Positions 8,259 to 16,070 of a stretch of 59,808 nt of DNA are shown here, piece after piece; the first letter of the stretch is position 1; every line of letters starts with the position of its first letter. The notes beneath the pieces were generated by a model. The model saw only the letters and a list, made by a program, of their open reading frames with translations. It was not told the DNA's origin and did no database searches. Position numbers and translations under genes: made by a program. The stretch is from Pseudomonadota bacterium (GTDB taxonomy: Bacteria > Pseudomonadota > Alphaproteobacteria > Acetobacterales > Acetobacteraceae). The DNA is taken from positions 1 through 59,808 of the forward strand of contig JAKADX010000021.1 in the NCBI GenBank assembly GCA_021818505.1. Reading direction: 5' to 3'.

Positions 8259-9521
8259 TCATGTGATGGGTTTTCTCTGGGGATTGCATGGCACACCGCG
8301 GGCGGCGGCGATGTCGTCGAACACGCGATCCTCGCCGTCCAGCACCGCCGGCTTGCCCGTGAACTCCTGCCACCGGCGGATGATCACATCGCAATAGGCC
8401 GGGTCCAGTTCCATGGCGAGACACCGCCGCCCCACCGTCTCCGCGGCAATCAGGGTGGTGCCGCTGCCGCAGAACGGCTCGTAGATCTGCTCGCCGCGTT
8501 CGCTGTTGTTGACGATCGGCCGGCGCATCGCCTCCACCGGCTTCTGGGTGCCGTGCGGTGTGGCGGCGTCCTCGGCGCCGGCGGGGGCGATCGACCAGAG
8601 CGTGGACTGATCCCGCGCGCCCTGCCAGTGGCTGCGGGTGCCCTTGCGAACTGCATAGTAGCAAGGCTCGTGCTGCCAGTGGTAATCGCCGCGGCCGAGG
8701 GCGAAGCGGTTCTTCGACCAGACGATCTGCGCCCGGATGTCGAACCCGCAGGCGCTCAGGCTCTCCGCCACCGTGGTGCCGTGGATGGCCGCGTGCCAGA
8801 CATACGCCACGTCGCCGGGAAACAGCGCCCAGGCCTCCCGCCAGTCGGCGCGGTCATCGTTGGCCACCTTGCCGGTGCGCTTGGTCGCCGACACGCCGGC
8901 ATCGTTGCGCCAGGTCGGGTCGTATTCGACGCCATAGGGTGGGTCTGACACGAGCAGATGCGGCCGGGCGCCGGCCAGCAGGCGCTCGACATCGGTGGCC
9001 ACCGTGGCGTCGCCGCACAGCAGCCGGTGCTCATCCAGCAGCCAGAGATCGCCCGGCTTGGTGACCGGCGCGGCCGGTGGCTCGGGAACCGCATCCTCGT
9101 CGGTGAGGCCGGCGGCGGGGCCGTCCTCCATCAGGGTCCGCAACTCGCCGGCGTCGAAGCCGGTCAGGCCGAGGTCGTAGCCGGCGTCCTGCAGGTCCTT
9201 CAGTTCCAGGGCGAGCAATTCGTCGTCCCATTCCGCCCAGGACGCCGAACGGTTGGCGAGCAGCCGGAACGCCTTGATCTGCGCTTCCGACAGATCGTCC
9301 GCCAGCGCCACCGGCACCTCCGGCAGCCCCAATCGCTGCGCTGCCTTCAGGCGGAGATGGCCATCGACCACCGTGCCGTCCGAGCGCGCCACCACCGGGA
9401 TGCGGAAGCCGAATTCCCGGATCGCCGCGCACATCCGGTCCACCGCCTCGTCATTGCGCCTGGGGTTCCGCGCATACGGGATCAGCCGGGCGACCGGCCA
9501 TGCTTCAACCGTCAGCATCAT
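8259..9521 (-). CDS. ParB-domain DNA methyltransferase 1
   Basis: 420 residues. The N-terminus is a ParB/Srx-like domain (residues about 1-130: ARLIPYARNPRRNDEAV, DGTVVDGHLRLKAAQRLG). The C-terminal catalytic domain belongs to the N6_N4 methylase family: DPPY at 193-196 precedes FCGSGTT at 350-356, the beta-class order. The product should methylate adenine N6 (DPPY usually means m6A). Start overlaps the stop of methyltransferase 2, so the pair is coupled. No restriction endonuclease partner is adjacent, so self-protection or gene regulation is likelier than classical restriction. Confidence 0.9.
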   Translation of the reverse strand: MMLTVEAWPVARLIPYARNPRRNDEAVDRMCAAIREFGFRIPVVARSDGTVVDGHLRLKAAQRLGLPEVPVALADDLSEAQIKAFRLLANRSASWAEWDDELLALELKDLQDAGYDLGLTGFDAGELRTLMEDGPAAGLTDEDAVPEPPAAPVTKPGDLWLLDEHRLLCGDATVATDVERLLAGARPHLLVSDPPYGVEYDPTWRNDAGVSATKRTGKVANDDRADWREAWALFPGDVAYVWHAAIHGTTVAESLSACGFDIRAQIVWSKNRFALGRGDYHWQHEPCYYAVRKGTRSHWQGARDQSTLWSIAPAGAEDAATPHGTQKPVEAMRRPIVNNSERGEQIYEPFCGSGTTLIAAETVGRRCLAMELDPAYCDVIIRRWQEFTGKPAVLDGEDRVFDDIAAARGVPCNPQRKPIT

Positions 9522-10903
9522 CAGGCTTCCGTCTGGCGCCGCTCGGCGGCAATCTCGTCATAGGTTCGGCCATCACCGTCGAGGACCGGCTTGATGTCCG
9601 GATGGAGCAATTGCCAGCGGCGCAGCGTCACGTCGGCATAGACCGGCGCCACCTCGAGCGCCCGGACATGCCGCCCCGTCCGCTGGCCCGCGATGAGCGA
9701 CGTGCCGGAACCGGAGAACGGCTCGAAGCAGATCGCGCCCGGATCGGCATAGGCCTCCATGACGAAGGCGACGAGGTTCACCGGGAACACCGCCGGATGT
9801 TCGGTCTCGATGCCGCGTGCCTTGTGGCGGGTGACGCGGATGACGTTGTCGGGGATACGGGTGTCCTGCACGCCCTGTCCGGCATGCGTCCATTCGCCGA
9901 CCGTGCCGTCCTTTGCCCGCATGCCGCCGTGGCTGTCGTTGACGTGCCCCGCCCATTTGCAGGCCACGGTCTTGTTCGGCTTGCGCGGGGTCCGGCAGAA
10001 ATGGAAGACGAACTCGAAGCTCGGCGCCAGGCGGCCGTTCCAGTCGCCCGGCAGGCCCGGGCCCTGGTCCCAGACATACCAGCCGAACCGCTTCCAGCCC
10101 TGGGCGCGCATCCAGGCGATCCAGTCCGACCAGTAGGGCTGCCACTCGCCGTCGCGGTGCACCATGCCGAGGTTGACCAGGACCTGCCCGTCTTCCGCCA
10201 TCGGCAGCGCGGCGAACACGCCCTGCATCAGCCGGTCCCAATCGCCGATGCTGCCGCTCGCGTAGTCGCGCTGCTGGGCATAGGGCGGGCTGGTGAAGCA
10301 CAGCGCCGCGGTGTCGCCCGCCATGACGCGCGCCACATCGGCCGGGTTGGTGCTGTCGCCACAGAGCAGACGGTGCTCGCCGAGCCGCCACAAATCGCCC
10401 AGCCGCACGACCGGCTCGGCCGCGGGCTCGGGCACCTCATCGGCGGCACCGTCATCCTCCGGCGCGGCGCTGTCGCTCGCCGGCTTCAGCAGGTCTGCGA
10501 TCTCGGCGTCGGTGAAGCCGGTCAAGCCGAGGTCGAAGCCGGCCGATTGCAGGTCGCTCAGTTCGAGTGCGAGCAGATCATTATCCCAGCCGGCGTTGAG
10601 GGCGATGCGATTGTCGGCGAGCACCAAGGCCCGACGCTGAGTCTCGGACAGGCCGGTCAGCACGATCGCCGGCACCTCGTCCATGCCCAGCTTGCGGGCT
10701 GCGAGCACGCGGCCATGGCCGGCGATCAGCGTGCCGTCTTCCGCCACCAGCACCGGGTTGGTGAAGCCGAACTCGCGGATGGAACCGGCGATCTCGGCGA
10801 CCTGTGCATCCGAGTGGGTGCGGGCGTTGCGCGCGTAGGCGACCAGGCTGTCGAGCGGGCGATATTGCACTGCCAGGTCACGCGGCGCGGCACCGTCCGG
10901 CAT
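9521..10903 (-). CDS. ParB-domain DNA methyltransferase 2
   Basis: 460 residues with the same architecture as its neighbour: a ParB-like domain (SLVAYARNARTHSDAQVAEI, GTLIAGHGRVLAARKLG) and a methylase domain with TSPPY at 204-208 and FSGSGTS at 396-402. SPPY rather than DPPY is often seen in N4-cytosine enzymes, so target chemistry may differ from methyltransferase 1. The two catalytic domains are clearly diverged. It starts at ATG 10903 after a G-rich ribosome site and is the first gene after HNH on this strand. Confidence 0.9.
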   Translation of the reverse strand: MPDGAAPRDLAVQYRPLDSLVAYARNARTHSDAQVAEIAGSIREFGFTNPVLVAEDGTLIAGHGRVLAARKLGMDEVPAIVLTGLSETQRRALVLADNRIALNAGWDNDLLALELSDLQSAGFDLGLTGFTDAEIADLLKPASDSAAPEDDGAADEVPEPAAEPVVRLGDLWRLGEHRLLCGDSTNPADVARVMAGDTAALCFTSPPYAQQRDYASGSIGDWDRLMQGVFAALPMAEDGQVLVNLGMVHRDGEWQPYWSDWIAWMRAQGWKRFGWYVWDQGPGLPGDWNGRLAPSFEFVFHFCRTPRKPNKTVACKWAGHVNDSHGGMRAKDGTVGEWTHAGQGVQDTRIPDNVIRVTRHKARGIETEHPAVFPVNLVAFVMEAYADPGAICFEPFSGSGTSLIAGQRTGRHVRALEVAPVYADVTLRRWQLLHPDIKPVLDGDGRTYDEIAAERRQTEA

Positions 10904-10979
10904 CGTCCCCCCCCTTGCTCATTTTGGCCACGGATAAGAAAAAGCCCATGCCGGTCGCGCGGCCGATGCCGGCGCCGAC

Positions 10980-11261
10980 TTAAACCCCCCGCCTGCCGTG
11001 GGCGCGGTTGTGGCAGCCGCGATGGACCGCTCGAAGGTTCGCGAAATCATCCGCGCCGCCGCGTCGCTTTTCGACGAGGTGATGCGCGGTGTCGGCGCCG
11101 GGCTCGCCGCAGAGATGGCAGATGCCCTGATCGCGGACGATCACCGCGGCGGCGAGCTTGCGCCAGGCCTGGGTGCCGTAGGCACGGTCGAGCGCATCGC
11201 GACGCACCCGCTTTGCCCTCTGCCATCCAGGCGGGCGGTGGAGCATCGGCTTCCAAGGCAC
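10980..11261 (-). CDS. HNH endonuclease
   Basis: 93 residues. C48-x2-C51 (CHLCG) and a later C83/H84-H88 make the structural zinc site; the catalytic core is AHHLVEKRRGGADDFANLRA with H60/H61 and N75. Small HNH proteins commonly lie near terminase genes and assist packaging cleavage; here two methyltransferases intervene. The 120-bp tandem repeat lies directly upstream. Confidence 0.87.
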   Translation of the reverse strand: MPWKPMLHRPPGWQRAKRVRRDALDRAYGTQAWRKLAAAVIVRDQGICHLCGEPGADTAHHLVEKRRGGADDFANLRAVHRGCHNRAHGRRGV

Positions 11262-11593
11262 GGGGATTGTCCTGAAGAAGCCGACCTATCGTTCAGTTTC
11301 AGCGCCGCGCGGCATCGCAGTTCGGGCCGCCGCACTCACATCTTCTCCACGTATCGACATCTTACGATGATCGATTCGCAGAGCGCCACTGGGTGGATTG
11401 CAACAGAGACGGCGGAGATTGGAGCGGCGCGGCACGGCCAGTCGCTGCGCCGCACTCACACCTTCTCCACGTATCGACATCCTACGATGATCGATTCGCA
11501 GTGCGCCACTGGGTGAATTGTAACAGAGACAGCGGAGATTGGAGCGGCGCGGCCAGGGCGGCAGACCGCGGTCCCACCGCGCCGCTCTCCCCG
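11262..11593. other. Gene-free stretch upstream of HNH
   Basis: 332 bp between the HNH gene and the DUF6456-like gene. It holds the two 120-bp tandem repeat units and about 65 bp of further sequence; no credible gene. A short frame crosses the repeats on the minus strand but has no family resemblance. Confidence 0.6.
11329..11568. repeat. 120-bp tandem direct repeat, two units
   Basis: Unit 1 starts about 11329 and unit 2 about 11449, an exact 120-bp period (CGCACTCACA at 11331 and 11451). The units share blocks such as CTTCTCCACGTATCGACAT and ACGATGATCGATTCGCAG with only scattered substitutions until about 11555. Too long and too few for CRISPR. Could be a duplicated promoter, a replication or packaging site, or a copying error. 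Confidence 0.85.
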
Positions 11594-12139
11594 TCACGCC
11601 GCCTGCGAGCGCGGGACCAGACCGAAGTGCATCGCCAGCGTGCCGAGCGTGGCCACCAGCACGCCCTGCGCCATCGGCCCATGGATCGGCTTGCCGCCCC
11701 AGGCGCGCCGTGTCGCCCACATGCGCAGCGAGAACTCCAGGCCCAGCACGAACCAGGCGCAGGACCCCGCCGGGCTGGCGGGACCGCCCAGCGCGTCAAG
11801 CGCTTCAGCAACCCGGTGTCGTGCATCGGCCTGCCGCGCCGAGATCGCGTCTGTCCCCGCCGTCGACACGCGCAGCAGTTGCGAGGTCGGCATGCCGTCC
11901 AGCGCCGATGTGCGGAACAGGCTGCGGAAGAGGACGCCGGCGTCGTGCATCGCCGGCGTGATCGTGCCGTTCGCCAGCATCAGGCCGAGCGTGTCCACCG
12001 CGCGCCGATGCAGCACGACCGTGCCAGTGTCCGGGTCGGTGTCGTGGCTCGGATCGAAGCCGCCATGCTGCAACCGCCACGGCGTCGGCCTGGACAGGTC
12101 ATCGCCCTGCGTCCGCTTCGCCTTGCGCTTACCTGCCAT
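11594..12139 (-). CDS. Phage protein with DUF6456-like C-terminus
   Basis: About 181 residues from ATG 12139, preceded by GGAAGG. The C-terminal half (ARHRVAEALDALGGPASPAG, later VLVATLGTLAMHFGL) resembles DUF6456, a domain of unknown function frequent in alphaproteobacterial phage genes. The N-terminal part is basic (MAGKRKAKR). The last gene in a coupled trio: its start lies within the end of the 75-residue gene upstream. Function unknown; the assignment to DUF6456 is by eye. Confidence 0.6.
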   Translation of the reverse strand: MAGKRKAKRTQGDDLSRPTPWRLQHGGFDPSHDTDPDTGTVVLHRRAVDTLGLMLANGTITPAMHDAGVLFRSLFRTSALDGMPTSQLLRVSTAGTDAISARQADARHRVAEALDALGGPASPAGSCAWFVLGLEFSLRMWATRRAWGGKPIHGPMAQGVLVATLGTLAMHFGLVPRSQAA

Positions 12140-12356
12140 GAGTCTGCCTTCCGTTGCGCGGTCCCCAGCGCCGCGTCGCTTCGTTGGTGATCGCTTGGCG
12201 CAGCCAGGCGTCGGTGATCTCCGCGACCGGCAGGGCGGCAATGCCCTGTTCGTGCCAGGCGCGGCGCCGGAAGGCGTCGAGCGTGGCCGCGTCCGTTGCA
12301 GACCGGACCATGTCCAGGCACGAACGCGGCGGCTGTGGTGCGCCAGGGAGCCTCAC
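12129..12356 (-). CDS. Small hypothetical phage protein
   Basis: About 75 residues. The GTG at 12356 overlaps the stop of the RuvC-like gene as GTGA, and its own end overlaps the next start by about 11 bp, so it is embedded in a translationally coupled trio; this arrangement chose the start. The sequence ATLDAFRRRAWHEQGIAALP, then ITDAWLRQAITNEATRRWG, is helical with no known motif. Confidence 0.55.
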   Translation of the reverse strand: MRLPGAPQPPRSCLDMVRSATDAATLDAFRRRAWHEQGIAALPVAEITDAWLRQAITNEATRRWGPRNGRQTHGR

Positions 12357-12895
12357 AGAACGCCTCCCGTCGCCTGGGTGGCCCACAGCAGCAGCGCCAG
12401 TGCGTCGGCCTCGTTGTCGTCCGCTGGCGCGAAGCCGCGCGCCTGCATCGCGGCGATCACCGCGTCCTTGCCGGCGTTACCCTTGCCGGTGGCGAAGCGC
12501 TTGATGGTCGCAGCCGGAACGCCCCCGTAGGGCACGCTGCACTCCTCGCACCACGCGGTGAGGTGACCGAGGAATGCCCCGTAGACATGCGCCGCGTCGG
12601 TGCCAGCGTGCGACCGCACCTCCTCGAAGCCGATGCGCCCCAGCCCGCCGGCCAGGTCAGCGATCTCCGCCAGCCACCGGCGAAAGCGCAGATAGCGCAT
12701 GCCGCCGCCCTCGAACCGGGTCGGCCTGAACGTCAGCGTGCCGGAGGTGATGTGGCCGTCGCCGGTGCGCAGCGCCCAGCCGGTGGTGGTGCCGAGATCG
12801 AGTGCCAGGACGGCGCGGGCGATGGCCGCCACCGGGGGCGTGATGGAGGTGCAGGTTGCGTGGGGCGCCGGCGCGATCAGAGTCGCGGTTGCCAT
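12353..12895 (-). CDS. RuvC-like Holliday junction endonuclease
   Basis: 180 residues with an RNase H fold. ALDLGTTTGWAL provides the first catalytic Asp, IGFEEVRSHAGTDAAHVYG the second acid, and GVPAATIKRFATGKGNAGKD then DDNEADALALLLWA the last acidic pair, as in phage RuvC-like resolvases. It should resolve branched DNA during recombination or before packaging, in line with the neighbouring annealing ATPase, nuclease and helicase genes. First of a coupled trio. Confidence 0.83.
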   Translation of the reverse strand: MATATLIAPAPHATCTSITPPVAAIARAVLALDLGTTTGWALRTGDGHITSGTLTFRPTRFEGGGMRYLRFRRWLAEIADLAGGLGRIGFEEVRSHAGTDAAHVYGAFLGHLTAWCEECSVPYGGVPAATIKRFATGKGNAGKDAVIAAMQARGFAPADDNEADALALLLWATQATGGVL

Positions 12896-13024
12896 GGGTG
12901 GTCTCCTGAACGGGGGTCTGTCCTGGTGCGGGCGGCGACGGCGCGGTTCTTGGCGGAGCTCGCCGTCGTCGCCCGGCTCGCGGGCGTGGTGTCGGCCCGG
13001 GCGGTCCTGTGGCGGGTGGGCGCA

Positions 13025-15964
13025 TCAGGGCACCCCGTCCAGCCAGGCGGGCGGTGGGAGTGTTGGGGGGCTTGCGTTGCCGGTCCCCCACGAAGTCCCC
13101 CCTCCGGAAGCCGGCGGTTTCTCTGGGTTTGGGGGGACTTGGGGGACTTGGGGGTCTTTTTCCGGCCCTTCCTTCGCGTGTGCGCGCGCGCATGTATGGG
13201 GGTCGGGAAAAGACCCCCAAGTCCCCCAAGCCCCCCATTTTCCATTGATTTCATGGTCTTGCGTGGTGGTGGACTTGCCGGCGAAGTCCCCCATGGACTC
13301 CCCAAGTCCCCCATCGGACCGATCGCGACCGTCTCGATCCTCTGCCGGTGCGGGGCACCGGTCATTTGCGGGCTCCAGTCGCCAACGCTGTGTGTTGTGC
13401 AGGATGCTGCCTGAACGCAGGTGCACCAATCGGTCGCTGACCCGGAAGGCGCGGTCGCGGAGCTTCCGCAGCGCCATGCCCAGGGCGATCTTGAACCCGC
13501 GGTCGGCTTTGGCGGCCACCGGCAATGGCGGCTCGGCCGCCTGGGCGTAGCCGACGAGATCGGAGACGCTGACCTCAGCGGTGCCGAACCGATCCCACCA
13601 GGTCTGGATGAACCCGCGCCAGGCGCCGCCCTCGGTGTCGGAGGCGGCCATCACCTCGTCGAGGTTGCCGAGGAAGCCGCCGATGCCGGCGACCGCCAGG
13701 ATGCCGCCGATGCTGTGCGCCCAGGATTCGAAGCTGCCGATGCTGCGCTCGCCCCGTGGCCGGCCAGCGACGATCCAGGCCTGGCACAGCGTGAGGCAGG
13801 CGGCGACCAGTTGCCCGCGATTCGCCTGCACCCAGCCCATCAGGTTGGGGTGCCGGAAGCCATCGCGCCGCCAGGGCTGGTCGGTGCGGGCATCGAGCCG
13901 GATGCGAATGAGCCGGCGGGCGATCTCGTTCGAGAAGCTCGGGTTGTTGCCGGTCGCCACCCACGCGCAGCGCACGGGCAGGCGCGCCATGTCCGACGCG
14001 CCGAGGATACGGTCCTCCCAGAACGGCGCGGTGAGCGCCGCCGCCAGTGCCGAGCTGTCCAGTTCCTGGCGGAGATTGTCGATCAGCAGCAGCGTCGGGA
14101 GTTGGCGCAGCTTGGCGGTGAGCCGCTTGCGCCATTCGTCCTCGTCGCGTCCTTCGGCCATGACCGCGGCGCCGCTGCCGGTGAGGATGGTCGCGACCGC
14201 GTCCACCATCAGCGTGGCGCCGGTGCCGGGCGTGGGTTTCTCGATCAGGTGCAGCGGCGTCGGCCCCGAGATCATCGGCCGCACGAAGCCGAGCAGCAGC
14301 AGGGCCAGGACATGCGCGCGCTCGGCTTCGCTGACGAAGGGAAAGTCGCCGAGCAGGTCGTCGATCAGCAGCGTGCGGGCTGCCGTGATCTCCTGCGGCG
14401 ACGGGCGGTCCGGTACGGCGGGCAGCTGGAAGCCCGGAGCCGGGCAGTAGAGCAGCCGCGCGTCAGGATGATAGCCCGGGGTGGTGAGCAGCACGCCGCC
14501 GCGGCCGAACACCGGGGCGGTGACGATGCCGCCGAGTACCGGCAGCGCGGGATCCGGCGTCGCCATCAGCGATTTCACCAGGCCGATCGGTGGTGGCGCC
14601 GGCACCAGCGTCTCGTTCGGCCCGGCGCGCCGCCAGTCGGCCAGGCGCGCCAGCATGTGACGGAGGCGTTCCTCCCGGACAGGGACGGTCATCGGCCGGC
14701 CGTCGTCGTCCGGCACGATCCAGGTCGGCTCCGCGCCCAGGCGGAACAGCCAGGGCGGGGTGTTTGACGCGTGCACCACGCCCCAGGCCCGGCGTGTGGC
14801 GCGGTCGAGGTCGCCTTCGTCGACGCGGAGCATGGGCCGTCGCGACGCCGGCTCCACGAAGCCGAGCGGTTGATGGCGGCCGGTTTCGGGGTCTGGCTGC
14901 GGCGCCGGTGGGGGAGCCAGCAGGGTCAGTCCGTGGCCGACCAGGGCGGCCACCGCCTCGGGTCCGGCGCGCAGCAGCACATCGTTCATGTCCTGGCCGG
15001 GCTCGGCCGGCAGCGTGATGGCGACGGCGCGCCCCTGGCCCCGCAGGATGGCGGCGGCTGCCTCGGCGGCACGCAGCCCGGCGCCGGAGGCGTCGTGGTC
15101 GGCGAGGATCAACACCCGCCGCGCCTCAGGCGGCAGGCGCACCTGCTCCATGCCGGTGGTGGAAAGCGTCGCCCAGACCGGCAGGTCGGGACAGGCGGTC
15201 ATGGCGGCGAGGCCCGTCTCGATGCCCTCACTGAGCGCCAGCAATCCGTCCTGGCGGATCGGCGCGAGCCGCACCGCCCCGCCGGCCACCCTGCCCAGCA
15301 TCTTGCGCGGGCTGGCCATCGACGCCTTGCCGATCCGGTCGGGCTGCGCGGGATCCGGCGCGAGGTAGATGCGCTGCAGCCCAATGATCTGGCCCGCCAG
15401 GTCACGCACCACGCCGAGCAGCCCGTCATAGCCGCGCCGGGATTCCCGGTCGGTCAGGTCGGGGTGGTAGGCGAGGTCCGCCTGCGGCGCGATCAGGCCA
15501 CGGCCGTGCAGATAGGCCTCTGCCGGCGTGCCGGCGATGGGTTGGGCACGCTCCAACACGAAGGCGATGTCCTGTGCAGGGTCACGCTCTGGCGCCGGCG
15601 GTGGCGGTGCCTGACGCTGCGGCGGCGCGGACGGTGACCACGCGACGAGCTCGGCCGCTTCGGCGAACAACGCGCTGCCCGATCGGCGGCAGCCATGCTC
15701 CAGGGTGCTGAGCGGACCGCCGCCGTCGCCGCCGTCGAAGTCATGCCAGTCGCCGGCGTGCTCGCCGCGCAGCGCGATGACGCATGAGCCATTGTGCCGC
15801 GGCGGATCGCCCTGGATGTTGGCGAGCCGCCACACGTTGCCGTCGCGTTTGCCATGCCGGAAGTAGTCAGGCACCCAGCGCTCCGCGGTCACGCGCAGCC
15901 GGCGGACGATCTCGTCCCAGTCGTAGCGCACCAGCGGGGGATCGATGACGTTGAGGTCAATCAA
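13025..15964 (-). CDS. Phage primase-helicase fusion (Toprim plus P-loop domain)
   Basis: 979 residues. An N-terminal primase region (FRHGKRDGNVWRLANIQGDP, GDWHDFDGGDGGG) leads to a Toprim domain with SEGIET at 245-250 and DHDASG at 289-294. The C-terminal ATPase domain (about 450-850) has a Walker A position reading TPGTGAT near 578-584, lacking the Lys, and LLLIDN near 625-630 at Walker B; AWVATGNNPSFSNEIARRL resembles a sensor and Arg finger. It should prime and unwind phage DNA, although ATP hydrolysis by this domain is doubtful. The start is TTG overlapping the helicase stop. The last 70 residues (WGAWGTWGSFPDP and following) are encoded by the hairpin at 13131-13236. Confidence 0.83.
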   Translation of the reverse strand: MIDLNVIDPPLVRYDWDEIVRRLRVTAERWVPDYFRHGKRDGNVWRLANIQGDPPRHNGSCVIALRGEHAGDWHDFDGGDGGGPLSTLEHGCRRSGSALFAEAAELVAWSPSAPPQRQAPPPPAPERDPAQDIAFVLERAQPIAGTPAEAYLHGRGLIAPQADLAYHPDLTDRESRRGYDGLLGVVRDLAGQIIGLQRIYLAPDPAQPDRIGKASMASPRKMLGRVAGGAVRLAPIRQDGLLALSEGIETGLAAMTACPDLPVWATLSTTGMEQVRLPPEARRVLILADHDASGAGLRAAEAAAAILRGQGRAVAITLPAEPGQDMNDVLLRAGPEAVAALVGHGLTLLAPPPAPQPDPETGRHQPLGFVEPASRRPMLRVDEGDLDRATRRAWGVVHASNTPPWLFRLGAEPTWIVPDDDGRPMTVPVREERLRHMLARLADWRRAGPNETLVPAPPPIGLVKSLMATPDPALPVLGGIVTAPVFGRGGVLLTTPGYHPDARLLYCPAPGFQLPAVPDRPSPQEITAARTLLIDDLLGDFPFVSEAERAHVLALLLLGFVRPMISGPTPLHLIEKPTPGTGATLMVDAVATILTGSGAAVMAEGRDEDEWRKRLTAKLRQLPTLLLIDNLRQELDSSALAAALTAPFWEDRILGASDMARLPVRCAWVATGNNPSFSNEIARRLIRIRLDARTDQPWRRDGFRHPNLMGWVQANRGQLVAACLTLCQAWIVAGRPRGERSIGSFESWAHSIGGILAVAGIGGFLGNLDEVMAASDTEGGAWRGFIQTWWDRFGTAEVSVSDLVGYAQAAEPPLPVAAKADRGFKIALGMALRKLRDRAFRVSDRLVHLRSGSILHNTQRWRLEPANDRCPAPAEDRDGRDRSDGGLGESMGDFAGKSTTTQDHEINGKWGAWGTWGSFPDPHTCARAHAKEGPEKDPQVPQVPPNPEKPPASGGGTSWGTGNASPPTLPPPAWLDGVP
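13131..13236. repeat. Long near-perfect inverted repeat with Z-DNA-prone centre
   Basis: Left arm 13131-13163 is built of GGGGGACTT repeats ending GGGGGTCTTTTTCC. Right arm 13205-13236 is almost its exact reverse complement (GGGAAAAGACCCCC and on). The centre at about 13175-13197 is alternating purine-pyrimidine (GCGTGTGCGCGCGCGCATGT). Related CCCCCAAGTCC blocks recur at 13285-13313. It lies in the 3' end of the primase-helicase gene and is open in several frames. It resembles a dispersed palindromic unit more than ordinary coding sequence. Confidence 0.88.
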
Positions 15965-16070
15965 GGATCACCAGCCCGCGGTCACGCGCAGCCGGCGGAC
16001 GATCTCGTCCCAGTCGTAGCGCACCAGCGGGGGATCGATGACGTTCAGGTCAATCAAGGATCACCAGCCC
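15885..16070. repeat. 93-bp tandem duplication at a gene junction
   Basis: Copies 15885-15977 and 15978-16070 differ at one base. Each contains, on the minus strand, the last codons of the SF1 helicase (GLVILD, stop) and the first 25-odd codons of the primase-helicase (IDLNVIDPPLVRYDWDEIV). The upstream copy opens a 29-residue peptide ending TAGW; the downstream copy leads into the full gene. The near identity implies a recent event. Confidence 0.93.

Noticed and set aside
9500-11275. Long plus-strand open frame across both methyltransferases
   Set aside because: No family resemblance; the opposite strand encodes methylase motifs in order.
11329-11568. CRISPR-like array
   Set aside because: Only two units of 120 bp with no spacer pattern and no cas genes; the Cas4-like gene belongs to a phage recombination cluster.
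12896-13024. Extra gene between RuvC-like and primase-helicase genes
   Set aside because: 129 bp without ribosome site and start; the only long frames come from the hairpin.
12296-13414. Several overlapping frames through the hairpin at 13131
   Set aside because: They arise because the palindrome is open in several frames; only the primase-helicase frame joins a real gene.
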